A stretch of 64,000 nt of DNA from Chondrosia reniformis (GCA_947172415.1 OX359195.1:3881501-3945500); one strand, 5' to 3'; positions 39,592 to 51,715 are shown, numbered from the stretch's first letter. Numbers and translations are program-made. Notes: a model not told the origin generated them from the letters alone.

Positions 39592-42500
39592 TAGTATATC
39601 TAGTAATATTTTCTCTTTATATCTCTTTATTTTGCCAAATATATCGCTTAGTTTTTGCTTAATTTATCCAATGGACCAGAATATCCCATAGTTTTGCCAA
39701 ATATATCCAACAGTTTTTGCCAAATATATCTCTTAAATAACCTATAGTCTTAGCCCTATATATCATATCACAAATTTTCTATCAAATATATCCCATATTT
39801 TTCCAAATATATTCCATAATATGACCTATAGTCTTAGCCAAATATATCCCATAGTTTTTGCCCAATATAAACCATAGTTTTTTCAAAATATCCCATAGTT
39901 TTTACAAATATAACCCATAATATTTGCTAAATATATCCTATAATTTTGCCTAATATATCCCTCAGTTTTTGCTTAATATATCCAATTATTTGCAAATATT
40001 GCCTATTATATCGAATAATATATCCCATAGTTTAACCCAATAAACCCCTTAGTTTGTGTCAAATATTTCCCATTGCTTTTAACAAATATATCCCATAGTA
40101 TATCCCATAATTTTAGCTTTATATATCCCATAATTTTTTTAATATATCCCTTAGGATATATTGGTTAAAAATTGTGGGATATATTTTGCAAACCTATGGG
40201 ATATACTGGTCCTTTTGATTTATTAAGCAAAAACTATAATATGTCCCATAATTTTTGCCCAATATATTCAAAAAAATTTGCCGAATATATGCCATAAAAT
40301 AACCCATAGTCTTAACCCAATATATCCCATATTTTTCCAAATATATCCCATAATTTTTGCAAAATATATCCCATAATATAACCTATAGTTTTAGCACTAT
40401 ATATCCCATAGATTTTGCCGAATATATCCCATACTTTTCCGAAATTATCCCATAGTTTTTTCAAATATATCCCAAAATTTTGCAAATATGTCCCATAATT
40501 TTTGCCAAATATATCCTATAATTTTTGCCTAATATATCCCTCAGTTTTTGCTTAATATATCCAATTATTTGCAAATATTGCCAATTATATCCCATAAAAT
40601 ATCCCATTCTTTAACCCAATATACCCCTTAGTTTTAGTCAAATATATCCCAAAGTTTTTGACAAATATATCTCATCGTATATCCCATAATTTTTGCCCTA
40701 TATATCCATTAATTTTTCCTAATATATTTCATAATTTTGTTTAATATATCCCTTAGTTTCTGCTTAATATATGCAATGGACAAGTTATCCCATAGCTTTT
40801 CAAAACATAGCCAACAATTTTTAACCAATATATCCCATAATATATCCCATAATGTGTGCTCCATATATCCCATTGTTTGTGCCAAATATATCCAATAAAA
40901 TAACTTATAGTCTTAGCTCAATATATCCCATAGTTTTTGCCCAATATGTCCCATAGTGTTTCCGAATATATCCCATAGTTTTGGCAAATATATCCCATAA
41001 TGTTTGCCAAATATATCCCACAATTTTGCTTAATACATCCCTCAGTTTTTGCTTAATATATCCAATTATTTAAAAATATTGCCAATTATATCTCATAATA
41101 TATCCCATTCTTTAACCCAATATACCCCTTAGTTTTAGTCAAATATATCCCAAAGCTTTTGACAAATATATCTCATAGTATATCCCATAATTTTTGCCCT
41201 ATATATCCATTAATTTTTCCTAATATATTTCATAATTTTGTTTAATATATCCCTTAGTTTCTGCTTAATATATGCAATGGACAAGTATATCCCATAGTTT
41301 TTCAAAACATAGCCAACAATTTTTAACCAATATATCCCATAATATATCCCATAATGTGTGCTCCATATATCCCATTGTTTGTGCCAAATATATCCAATAA
41401 AATAACTTATAGTCTTAGCTCAATATATCCCATAGTTTTTGCCCAATATGTCCCATAGTGTTTCCGAATATATCCCATAGTTTTGGCAAATATATCCCAA
41501 AATGTTTGCCAAATATATCCCACAATTTTGCCTAATACATCCCTCAGTTTTTGCTTAATATATCCAATTATTTAAAAATATTGCCAATTATATCTCATAA
41601 TATATCCAATTTTTTAACCCAATATACCCTTTAGTTTTAGTCAAATATATCCCAAAGCTTTTGACAAATATATTCCATAGTATATCCCATAATTTTTGCC
41701 TTATATATCCAATAATTTTGCCTCATATATCCCATAATTTTGCCTAATATATCCCTTAGTTTGTGCCAAATATATCCCATAAAATTACTTATAGTCTTGG
41801 CTCAATATATCCCATAGTTTTTGCCCAATATATCCCATAGTGTTTCCTAATATATCCTATAGTTTTGGCAAATATATCCCATAATTTTTGCCAAATATAT
41901 CCAATAATTTTTGCCAAATATATCCCATACTTTTGCCTAATATATCCCTCAGTTTTTGCTTAATATATCCAATTATTAGCAAATATTGCCAAGTGTTGGT
42001 CAAATATATCCCATAATTTTTCAAATATATCCAATAATTTTACCAAATATATCACATAATATAACCTATAGTCTTATCCCAATATATCCCATAATGTTTG
42101 CCGAATATATCTCAAAAAATAACCTTTAGTCTTAGCCCAAGAAATCCCATTGTTTTTGCCAAATATATCCCATATTTTTCCAAATATATTCAATAATGTT
42201 TGCCAAATATATCACATAATATAACGTTTAGTCTTAGCCAAATATATCCCATAGTTTTGCCCAATATATCCTATAGAATTTCTGAATATATCCCACGGTT
42301 TTTGCAAATATATCTTATAATTTTGCAAAATATATCCCATAATTTTGCCTAATACATCCCTCAGTTTTGCCTAATATATCCAATTATTTAAAAATATTGC
42401 CAATTATATCCCATAGTTTTACCCAATATATCCCTTAATATTTGTCAAATATATCCCATAGCTTTTGACAAATATATCTCCCAGTATTTCCCATAATTTT

Positions 42501-44457
42501 GCCTTATATACCGCATAATTTTTCCTAATATATCTCATAGATTTTGCTTAATATATCCAATGGACCAGTATATCCCGTAGTTTTGCAAAATATATCCAAC
42601 AATTTTTAACCAATATATCCCATAATATATCCCTTAATGTTTGCCCAATATATCCCATAGTTTGTGCCGAATATATCCCATATTTTTCCCAATATATCCC
42701 ATAATTTTTGCCATATATATCCCATATTATAACCTAAAGATTTTGCCCAATATATCCAACAGTTTTTCCGAATATATCCCATATTTTTGCCCAATATATC
42801 CCACAGATTTTGCCCAATATATTCCACAGTTTTCCGAATATATCCCATATTTTTCCCCAATATATCCCACAGTTTTTACATAAGAAATCCTATAATTTAA
42901 AAATATTGCCAATTATATCCCATAATATATCCCATAGTTTTACCCGTTATACCCCTTAGTTTTTGCCTAATATAACCAATTATTTAAAAATTTTGACAAT
43001 TATATCCCATAATATATCCCATATTTTACCCAATATACCACCTTGGTTTTGTCAAATATATCCCATAGCTTTTGACAAATATATCCCATAGTATATCCCA
43101 TAATTTTTGCCCTATATATCCCAAAATTTGTCCTAATATATCCCTTAGTTTTGGCTTAATATATCCAATAGACCAGTATATCCCATAGTTTTGCCAAAAA
43201 TATCCCATAAAATAACATAGTCTTAGCCCAATATGTCCCAATATTCTTACCAAATATATCCCATATTTTTCCAAAAATTTCCCATAATTTTAGCCAAATA
43301 TATCTCATAATATAACCTATAGTCTTGGCCCAATATATCCCATAATTTTTGCACAATATATCCCATAGTTTTTCCGAAAATATCCCATAGTTTTTGCAAA
43401 TAAATCCCATAATTTTGCTTAATATATCCCTCAGTTTTTGCTTAATATATCCAATTATTTAAAAAATATTGCAAATCATATCCCATAATATATCCCATAG
43501 TTTTGCCCAATACACCCCTTAGTTTTTATAAAATATATCCCATAGCTTTTGACAAATATATCCCATAGTGTATCCCATAATGTTTGCCCTATATATCCCA
43601 TAATTTTGCCTAATATAAACCCTTAGTTTTTGCTTAACACATTCAATGGTCCGTTTATGCCATAGTTTTGCCAAATATATCCAACAACTTTTAACCAATA
43701 TATCCCATAATATATCCCATAATTTTGACCCATATATCCCATACTTTTTCTGAATATATACCTTAAAATAACGTATAGTCTTAGCCGAATATATCCCATA
43801 GTTTTTGCCAAATATATCCCATACTTTTTCCATATATATCCTATAATTTTTGCCAAACATATCCCATATCATAATTCATATTCTTAGCCCAATAAATCCC
43901 ATTGTTTTTACACAATATATCACATAGTTTTTCCGAATATATCCTATAGTTTTTGCAAATATATCTCATTTTTTGCAAATATATCCCATAATTTTGCCTA
44001 ATATATCCATTAGAGTTTACTTAATATATCCAATTGTTTAAAAATATTGCCGATTAAAACCCATAATATATCCCATAGTTTTACCCAATATACCCCTTAC
44101 TTTTTGTAAATTATATCCCATAGCTTTTTACAAATATATCCGATAGTATATCCCTTAATTTTTGCCCTTTATATCCCATAATTTTGCCTAATACATCCCT
44201 TAGTTTTTGCTTAATATATCCAATGGACCAGTATATCCCATAGTTTTGCCAAATAGATCCAACAATTTTTAACCAATATATCCCACAATATATCCCATAA
44301 TTTTTGCCCATTTTATCTCATAGCTTTTGCCGAATATATTCCATAAAATAGACTATAGTCTTAGCCCCATATATCCCATGGTTTTCGCCAGATATATCCC
44401 ATAATTTTTCCAAATCTATCCCATAATTTTTGCCAAATATAACCCATGATAAAACCT
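39592..44457. repeat. Satellite B array, 22-23-bp unit
   Basis: A 4.9-kb tandem array with consensus near AATATATCCCATAGTTTTTGCC, plus variants ending in CCA and units carrying TATAACCTATAGTCTTAGCC. It is unrelated to the 13-bp satellite. A higher-order period of about 502 bp is clear: 40560-41060 and 41062-41562 are nearly the same, including the marker GCAATGGACAAG at about 40770 and 41273. Looser copies follow to 44460. The many minus-strand open frames here (repeating WDILGKNYGIYW) come from the repeat having few stops. Confidence 0.95.
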
Positions 44458-45172
44458 CTAGTCAACATAAGTAATTGGGATGTCTGAATGCACAGACTGA
44501 CTGCCAACCACCAATGGTTCCGATGTATACTCCTTGCCATTTGTCCCTTTATCCGAAATCTTAACAAAAGATTGTGACATGCACTTGTCATTGTGTACCA
44601 AAGCACTACTACCCTTTACTGCAGCACTTGATTTCTCCTTATTTTGACTACAATTCTGGACAAAATGACCTGATATTAGCTCCTCTTTTTCTGATTCCTC
44701 ACCACTATGAGCAAATTCTTGTCGTAGCCTCGCCATTTCCTCATGGACTCTATTGTTTGCTGTCATCTTCTTTGGCTGAAAGTTCAGGAGGGCCACTCCA
44801 TTCAGGGTGCGCACACGACTAAGAGCTACATAGGCCATTCCAGGTTCAACTACATCCTTCCCTAAATCCATGACTGCTGCATCAAGAGACAATCCTTGCA
44901 CCTTGTGAATAGTTGCTGCCCAGCACAGAATCAAGGGAATCTGTGTTCTCTGCAGGAGTGTACCTTCCTTTCCATAGAAACGTGCAGGAATAAGCTGAAT
45001 TGGTACAACATCCTGTTCCTCCGAGACAACATGGTACCTTTGACAATTTTCCCTCATTGGGATCTAAGAATCTCACATATACCTCTGTGGGTAATTCACA
45101 AGGCATACTCTGATGCCTTGCATTTCTTGACCACTTGAAGCCTACAATTGTTCCTCTGGCACCATTCAACAA
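44458..45172 (-). pseudogene. PIF1 helicase C-terminal part
   Basis: Two overlapping frames. 44882-45172 carries LLNGARGTIVGF and VYVRFLDPNEG. 44458-45057 carries IPLILCWAATIHKVQGLSLD (motif V region), then AYVALSRVRTLNGVALLNF (motif VI with its arginine finger) and a hydrophilic tail. The two are joined through a frameshift near 45050. A stop (TGA) at 45194-45196 separates them from the preceding helicase frame. The tail runs to the satellite B junction. Confidence 0.85.
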
Positions 45173-45193
45173 GCCATCACCACAGTTAATGTT

Positions 45194-45895
45194 TCATCGC
45201 AACATTAATCTAGCACCAACTGCTAGCCTCAGTATACGGGGCAGTGCAGCACAGTTTTTATCATCTTGTGGAATGAGATGTTCGGGAACCTCATTGTATT
45301 TAATATTGGCATAAATTTGCCCTCGACTCTCTAATATTGCATGCTCGGCATCAATACTATAGATTTGACTGCTCTTTGCTAGACTTTTTATCCGCATTTC
45401 ATAGTGCCCATCAACATCTACTGTACGAGGATACAATGTCAGAGCTGTATCAAATGGGGAAGCCAGCAAATCCACAGTCCCACCCGAAACCAAACGTGTT
45501 TGAAGAACTTTCATATCTTCATTGGTGTGCACGCCCGTCCTGATCCGATTAAGTATCTCTGAGAATGAAGCATCATTCTGCTGACGCATGTTCACTTCCA
45601 GTTCAATCACCTTGAAGAAATCCCTCCAAAGGTGTGAAGCCAGTCGCCCCGATGAGCGTCCAGGTTTCTGACTGAATATAAAACTACCGTTCACTGGAGA
45701 TAGCTGGTACAAGTCACCCACTGCAATGACATTCAAGCCACCAAAGATCTCATCATTGCCATAAATCTCACGCAGTCGACTGTGAACTGACTTCAGTATC
45801 TGGTAAGACACCATACTGATTTCATCAATGATGATGGTGTGCACTCCTTGCCACAGATTCCTCAAGTCATGCAGGGCTAGGGCATTCAACTGCAA
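45194..45895 (-). pseudogene. PIF1 helicase central part
   Basis: A 233-codon frame with TIIIDEISMVS (Walker B, DE at residues 24-25), AVGDLYQLSPV (motif III) and ELEVNMRQQND (motif IV), ending in VGARLMLR. These are PIF1/RecD-like superfamily 1B signatures. The helicase would unwind donor DNA during rolling-circle transposition. A TAG near 45925 and a frameshift near 45995 cut it off from the Walker A part. Between them APTGVAAFNIGG (motif Ia) is still legible. Confidence 0.9.
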
Positions 45896-45990
45896 TTGAT
45901 GAGCAGTTCTGCCATGCTCTACCTAAAGCCGCAATGCTCTATGGATTGTGAGGCCTCCAATGTTGAAGGCTGCAACCCCGGTGGGTGCCA

Positions 45991-46425
45991 TCAACATACA
46001 TGCATCTCTTGACTCCCTGACATATAACGTTCCATATGCTCTTTAATAGCCCTAATTACATGTGATTTTCCAGTGCCTGCTCCACCTGTCACAAACAGAT
46101 GAAATGGTTCTGGAGGTTTGTGGCGTATTTTCATTCTGTGTTTGTGCAACTCACGAATGTGGTGCACAACAATGTCGAATGGAATATGCTGCTTTGTATT
46201 CAAACTTGCAATGAGTTGCCTAAATTCCCTATCCATAAGGGAGTGTCTACTCATAGCTCCAATGTCGTCATCATTGTCATTTAGGAGCATATGTTCTTCA
46301 TCTATTGCACTCAGATTGTCATCATCAAGGCATGCTCGGTCCATGAAATGCTCTGGGTTCATCAACCCTCCTTCAGCCTCAATAAAGGGTTGTGCAGCAT
46401 CCTCCCTTTGAGCCTGCTGTGCCAT
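45991..46425 (-). pseudogene. PIF1 helicase N-terminal part with Walker A
   Basis: A 144-codon frame. It ends with HLFVTGGAGTGKSHVIRAI, the Walker A (P-loop) of PIF1, after an acidic linker (DDDNLSAIDEEHMLLNDNDDD). It is in the same frame as 46441-47109, divided from it only by a TAA at 46441-46443. Confidence 0.9.
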
Positions 46426-46440
46426 TGGGGCAACAACATC

Positions 46441-47109
46441 TTAGTAGGCATCGTCTTCCAAGGCTTGTAATTGCACAACAGCCTTCTGCACTTCATCTGC
46501 CAAGGCATGATTGTGAGCATTCAAAACAACCATTTCTCCTTCTCGTACAATGAAAGCCTGCATTGCAGAAGCGTGACCTTTCAACAGATCCTCAGGTTCC
46601 TTCCTCCAAGGGATGTATAGTAGCAGCAAACTGTAGTAATAGTCATCACCATGACTTTCTACTGTCTGTACTGGGATTTGAAGACAGGCTTGCTTCCTTC
46701 TCAGACGAACCCATCCCATGTCATTCTGCAACTGGTTACGAGGCTGTGCTGGTCCACTTCCAACTTTCCAAACACCTCGTGTATCTACATCATACCACAC
46801 TGCAAAGTGAGCCAAGGTCATGCTTGCAAATTCTGGTGTGTCAGGTCTAGAGACATATCTATCAAAGATACCAGGGGCAAAAATATCAGAGGAATCATCC
46901 TCCAATTCAAGCAATTCAGACCTACTCTTGAGCAACCGCGTTCTCTTTTCTGGTCTGGTAGTGTTAAGGAATACAACTTTTCTTGAATTTTCTTTCAGAG
47001 GCAAGTGACACAATCGATATGCTGCCTCCTGGGCACTCAACTCACGATGGGTCAGCATTGTGTTGCCAATCTTTGACAGACGCTTTCTTGTTGAAGCCTG
47101 AGGAGGCAA
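46441..47109 (-). pseudogene. Helitron linker region between Rep and helicase
   Basis: A 222-codon frame of the kind found between Rep and PIF1 in animal Helitrons: LSAQEAAYRLCHLPLKENSR, VVFLNTTRPEKRTRLLKS, FDRYVSRPDTPEFASMTLAHF and YYYSLLLLYIPWRKEPEDLL. Frameshifted from the Rep frame near 47105 (QRLATQC versus PPQASTRKRLSKIG). Confidence 0.85.
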
Positions 47110-47893
47110 TTTTCCGATGTATCTCGGATAGCTTTCCTGACCTCTTCACTTTCTGATTTACACATGTAGGAACACACATATGCAGCTGTGCCATATACTG
47201 ATCCAATCAATTGTATATCCATATTAGCTTTCCATGCCTTCAGAAGGTGTGTATAGTATGGATTGCAGTTTTCTTCCCCTGCTGAACTCTTCAAGACATA
47301 GAACCTGGACTTGTTTCCAGGATCATCATGGCTTTTCAGGTGTGTATCTTCTGACAGAGGTTGAGGAAAATCAAATCGGCAGTCTGCCACATTTTTCCCC
47401 TTTGTGTTGCTTTCCTGCAAGTTGATGTATGATGGTGCTGCTGCACTCTCAACACCAATGAACGAAGTTCTTCATCTTTGCAACCTTGTGTTGGAATATT
47501 CACAGAAATGTACCTATCAATGTACTGTGGAGCAATCTGCCTTCCAGCTGTAGTATCTAAGTTTGGAGCATCCCTTATCCACAACATGGAATGGACATGT
47601 GGAGATCCCCTCAACTGGAATTCAATTCTCCAAAAGTAGTCAACTACCTCACCAATAGGTTGCCCAGATCCTTTAATCACTTCCCTGAGGAACCACTGAA
47701 AGCGATGTGCAAAATGCCTAGCTGTAACCACTGGATTTGTCCTCATCAGTTCTCTCCTCTCACTGGCTGATAAATTAGCTGCCTGTTCCTCTGACAGATT
47801 CTGACCCATACTCCTGCTTAGCACTATCATCAAGTCCACCCAATTATTATCGTCAGCACTCAGTGTGACAAAGAATGTGGGAGGACCTAGCAA
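47052..47893 (-). pseudogene. Helitron Rep (HUH endonuclease)
   Basis: Two frames make up the nickase. 47336-47893 has MLGPPTFFVTLSADD and then FQLRGSPHVHSMLW, with the HUH histidines at residues 99 and 101. 47052-47420 has CRFDFPQPL and then GTAAYVCSYMCKSE, the YxxxY pair that would attack DNA and hold the 5' ends. They are shifted relative to each other near 47410. All catalytic residues are still readable, which makes the Helitron assignment firm. Confidence 0.9.
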
Positions 47894-48310
47894 ATAGCTG
47901 GATCTTTAATGAGTTCCAATAAGCCTTTGTGCCACGAATATCTCTCATGAAGCTATAACAATTTTCACGCAAGTGAGGGTTATTTTCCAGGCGTCCTCGC
48001 AGCAAACCAGCTGTGAGTAGCTCCTTCTCATTGGTTTCCTTGTTAGACTTCTCACAGTGGCCTATTCTGAATGATCGCATCCTCATAGCAATGGAAATGC
48101 TGCTCTGCAATTTCAGGGCTTCTACAATGTTACAGGCCCAAAAGATATAAGCAGGATGACATGCCCATCTTGAGTCAGCACTAAGCATTCTTGTTTGAAA
48201 ATATTCTAGAGGTGTAACTTTGACTTCTCTGATGGTGCCAAAACCAGTTTCACCATTGGGGTAAAGGGTCGGAAAAGCCAATACTTCTAAATCATTTTGA
48301 TTCTCAAATA
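47853..48310 (-). pseudogene. Helitron helicase-like N domain
   Basis: The frame opens at FENQNDLEVLAFPTLYPNGETG (near 48305) and continues through YFQTRMLSADSRWACHPAYI and FWACNIVEALKLQSSISIAM, the domain that precedes Rep in Helitrons. It leaves frame near 47890, where the Rep frame takes over at MLGPPTFF. Upstream, a one-base shift near 48315 divides it from the preceding region. Confidence 0.85.
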
Positions 48311-48315
48311 TACTT

Positions 48316-49028
48316 AGTGGTGGGGTTGTTACTCTGTAACTTATATATCTGTTGTTCTATTGGTATACTACCTTGTATCAAGTCAACAGCCTCTACAACG
48401 GGCTGGAGAGCATCCAACCTAACAATTCATGTTTCATCCATTTCTAAAATATCTTCATTCACATTTTCACTGTCAGTGACTTTTTCTTCTTTATGGTTGA
48501 ACATGTCTTCTGACATCTTAGTGATGGTGATGTCACCATACAAGGGGTTATGTTGCTTTAACCATTTCAGAGCTTGTATCAGATTGGAGTATCGACAGGT
48601 ATGGTAAATTGTATCAGGGACAGAGCCATTTGGTTTACTTCCAATAGAGTCTGGCTGCTGAATGTAAAGAATATCTTCACCACTGGGTAAACGAGGGAGC
48701 TCTGAAATGACACAGTCAACATTAGAGGGAAAGTTGATTACCTGGCCTCTAACAGCCCTTTGTCCACCCCTTGGCAAATTGGCCATTTTCATGAAAACAG
48801 TAGCCTTTGAAATCAAACACTGCTCTAATGTGTTTAGTCCAATGAACACTGAAGGGACCTCTGGTAATTTCATTTATTAAACTGTGATCCTGCTGGAATT
48901 TTCTTTCTTTCCATAGCACTCTTGCACTTGTTACACAACCAAACACTTTCTATACTTTCTTGAACTGATTCATTCACCACAGCAAGTAGATCATTTGCCA
49001 CATCGCAGCTGTACAGGGCACCCAACTG
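48316..49028 (-). pseudogene. Helitron DUF6570-like region and cysteine motif
   Basis: Reading from the stop at 49029, VWLCNKCKSAMERKKIP (near 48940-48890) supplies the second cysteine pair after CFSCERLCY. A one-base frame change near 48873 then leads into KLPEVPSVFIGLNTLEQCLI and MKMANLPRGGQRAVRGQVINFPSNVD (48427-48873), resembling DUF6570, which accompanies Helitron proteins. A TGA at 48427-48429 is followed by IVRLDALQPVVEAVDLIQG in the same frame. Confidence 0.75.
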
Positions 49029-49961
49029 CTAATAGCACAACCTTTCACATGAAAAACACTTATGGGTCGGCCCCTTAAGAATTGCTTTTTCAAATTTATG
49101 TAAGTTATTTTTCAACTTTAAAGCTTGTTTTGATGGTATTGAAATCTCAAGTCTTGGTACTTGCACAGCAGATGCAGTAACAACACCAGACTCAATTACA
49201 CTTCCACCCACTTCCATGTCCACCTCTTCAGACTTTTGGCTGATAAGATTTTCCTTACCAGTATCATCCATGACTGAATCATCACTTTGGGTTGATTCTC
49301 TTTGAACTTCCTTCAAACTGTCACTCTCCAACCCATCAGTGGATTCATAAATTGAACTAATGCTGGTCACATTTACCTTGGTATTTGAAACAATGCTAGT
49401 ACATGGCACACTACTGGTTATTTCTCCTTCTGAGTTACGTTTTTGCCTCCTCCATGCTTGCATTCTTAATCTTGCTTGCTCTTTTTCTCTCTCCAGTCTT
49501 AGAGTATTTTTTTTAGATTCATTAATCAATCTTGTTTTCTTAAATTTGTTACTGCTGCTCAGTCTTGACTCCTGTTTTTTAGTTGATTCAGACTGCAACC
49601 TCTTCCTCTGATTTTCAGAGAGGGTACCAAGTCTTTCAGCAAGATCTTCATTGCTTTCTGACTGCAACCCCTTACTCTGATTTTCAGAGAGGGTGGCAAT
49701 TCTTGCAGCACGATCTTCATCGCTTTCTGACTGCAGCCTCTTACTCTGATTTTCAGAGAGGGTGGCAAGTCTTGCAGCACGATCTGCACTGCTTTCTGAC
49801 TGCAACCTCTTACTATGATTTTCAGAGAGGGTGGCAAGTCTTGCAGCACGATCTTCATCGATTTCTGACTGCAGCCTCTTACTCTGATTTTCAGAGAGGG
49901 TGGTAAGTCTTGCAGCACCATCTGCACTGCTTTCTGACTGCAACACATACAATATTGTCAC
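49029..49961 (-). pseudogene. Helitron protein N-terminus with 23-residue repeats
   Basis: A 310-codon frame. The first 115 or so residues are about five copies of a 23-residue unit, SENQSKRLQSESDEDRAARL plus three more residues. These are strongly charged and probably helical or coiled-coil. A basic stretch, an acidic serine-rich middle and KCFSCERLCY at the end follow. Comparable charged N-terminal repeats occur in invertebrate Helitron and related transposon proteins. The frame has no convincing ATG; upstream there is a stop. GTGTTGCAG near 49942 could be a splice acceptor. A TAG ends the frame within the cysteine motif. Confidence 0.75.
49600..49940 (-). repeat. 69-bp coding tandem repeat, about five copies
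   Basis: In-frame 69-bp units encode the 23-residue repeat of the Helitron N-terminus. The copies are very alike in DNA, which points to recent unit turnover, and a multiple of three keeps the frame. Confidence 0.9.
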
Positions 49962-50811
49962 TTTACGGAATCAATGATGGCTTAGTTGGCTTGTGTTCTG
50001 TGCAGCCTTTCTTACTGTTTTTCCATGTTCACTGTTCTGGGATGATTCCTGGCACCTGACATGATTATGGATATCATGTAATATGGCTAAAAATCAAAAG
50101 AAGGCCTTCAGAGGGCAAAAGACTAGTGTATTTATTTGGCAGGCGCCGTTGGTGTCTTTGCCGTACGCTTCTTATGACTGCTTAACATGATTATCAATAG
50201 ATGATACAAACATTACAGTGTTTATTATAGACAGTTTATAAACAAATACTGTCATGTTTGTAAACACGGAAATCTAATTTAAGTTAGAAGTAAACTTACA
50301 GCCTAAATGAACTGTAAGACTTTAGTAGAGATGTAGGTTCTACAACTTTGGCTTCAGGGGGAGGTGAAAAAGATGCAACTCCCCAAAAGCAATGTGGGTA
50401 GAAGGGGTAAGGGTTCAATGGTAAACAACATGCCAACAGTTGAATGTATAATATAAGTAAAAAAAAATTAATAATTTTTCTCTTTTTTTCCTTTATACGT
50501 TCCATTCAATAAATGTTTCTGAAGGCGGGAACATTTTCTTTCAGTAGAACTATAAACATATATATGCATTGTTTATGTAATTAATTATTCATTAATTAAC
50601 CTGATTCGGGAAAATAAAAGATAGTCAAAACGATTAACCAATATTAATTTTAAGGTTGTTTAATGTCTAATCAACTCTCTTTCACGAGCATGAGATCAAT
50701 CCATTGCAGGACTTTTTATGTCACATGCGATTAAAAAAGGGTTGAGTAAAGACGATGATCGACTACACAATTTGTACAATGAGATAAGTTACAGTTTTAG
50801 TGCTATAAGTA
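49962..50811. other. Unassigned AT-rich region upstream of the Helitron ORF
   Basis: No repeat unit, open frame of interest or recognisable element end. The minus-strand frame at 50296-50505 is low-complexity. The Helitron 5' end is presumably here but no TC-start could be picked out. Confidence 0.5.
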
Positions 50812-51715
50812 CAGACAACATCAGACACAGGTAGAACGCCTCTGCTATGCTACACTTGTACAACCTTAGACACACGTAGAACACTTCTGTCAGGCTACAC
50901 TCATACAACTTAGATAGACCTAAACTCCTCAGCAAAGTTAGCTACACTCATAACCTTTAGACACACTTAGAACCCCTCTTCTAAGCTACACTCATACAAT
51001 TCTGGACACACGTAGAACCCCTCTTCTAAGCTATACTCGAACAACTTTAGACAGACTTAGAACGCCTCTGTCAAGTTACACTCGAACAACTTTAGACACA
51101 CTTAGAACGCCTCTGTCAAGTCACACTCGAACAACTTTAAACACACGTAGAACCCCTCTGCTAATCTACACTCGTACAACTTTAGACACGCTTAGAACCC
51201 CTCTGCAAAGCTATACACTCGAACAACTTTAGACAGACTTAGAGGGCCTCTGCTAAGCTACACTCGAACAACCTTAGACACACTTAGAACCCCTCTGCTA
51301 ATCTATACACTCGAACAACTTTAGACAGACTTAGAATGCCCCTGTCAAGCTACACTCATACAACTTTTTAGATACACTAAGAACGCCTCTTTCAAGCTAC
51401 ACGTATACAACTCTGGACACACGTACGTAGAACGCCTCTGCTAAGTACAACTTTAGACACACGTAGAACGCCTCTGCTAAGCTACACTTGTACAAACTTA
51501 GACACACGAAGAACACTTCTGTCAAACTACACCCATACAACTTTAGATACACTTAGAACGCCTCTGTAAGGCTCTACTAAGCTATACTCGTACAACTGTA
51601 AACACAGGTAGAACGCCTGTGCTAAGCTACACTCGTACAACTCTCAGACATATGTGGAATAGCTCTACCAAGCTGCATTCGTTCAAATTTAGACACACAT
51701 AGAACGTCTTTCTTC
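50812..51715 (+). repeat. Satellite C array, about 45-bp unit
   Basis: About 20 copies of a unit close to ACACACGTAGAACGCCTCTG followed by CTAAGCTACACTCGTACAAC and TTTAG. Copies vary by substitutions and small indels. It is unrelated to satellites A and B and occurs only here in the window. Confidence 0.9.

Larger units (their letters stand above)
44458..49961 (-). mobile_element. Decayed autonomous Helitron (Rep plus PIF1 helicase)
   Basis: Minus-strand coding region with the full Helitron domain order: coiled-coil repeats and zinc-type cysteines, a DUF6570-like region, the Helitron N domain, HUH Rep with two-tyrosine motif, a linker, and a PIF1 helicase. About a dozen frameshifts or stops interrupt it, so it is inactive. 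CTAG at 44458-44461 (minus strand) sits at the junction with satellite B and would suit a Helitron 3' end. However, it coincides with the last sense codons, and no terminal hairpin precedes it, so the 3' end may simply be lost. The 5' end lies somewhere above 49961 and was not found. Confidence 0.9.

Noticed and set aside
42606-44311. Open frames in satellite B reading WDILGKNYGIYWAK-like repeats on the minus strand
   Set aside because: All are translations of the 22-23-bp unit in shifting frames and overlap one another in several frames.
44458-44461. CTAG at the Helitron/satellite B junction as a proven Helitron 3' end
   Set aside because: CTAG fits the CTRR rule, but no hairpin lies within the preceding 30 bases and coding sequence runs into it; CTAG is also very common in this window.
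49583-49906. Alternative open frames (107 codons plus, 129 codons minus) over the 69-bp repeat
   Set aside because: A 69-bp repeat keeps every frame open if one unit lacks stops; only the frame joined to the Helitron cysteine motif has family support.
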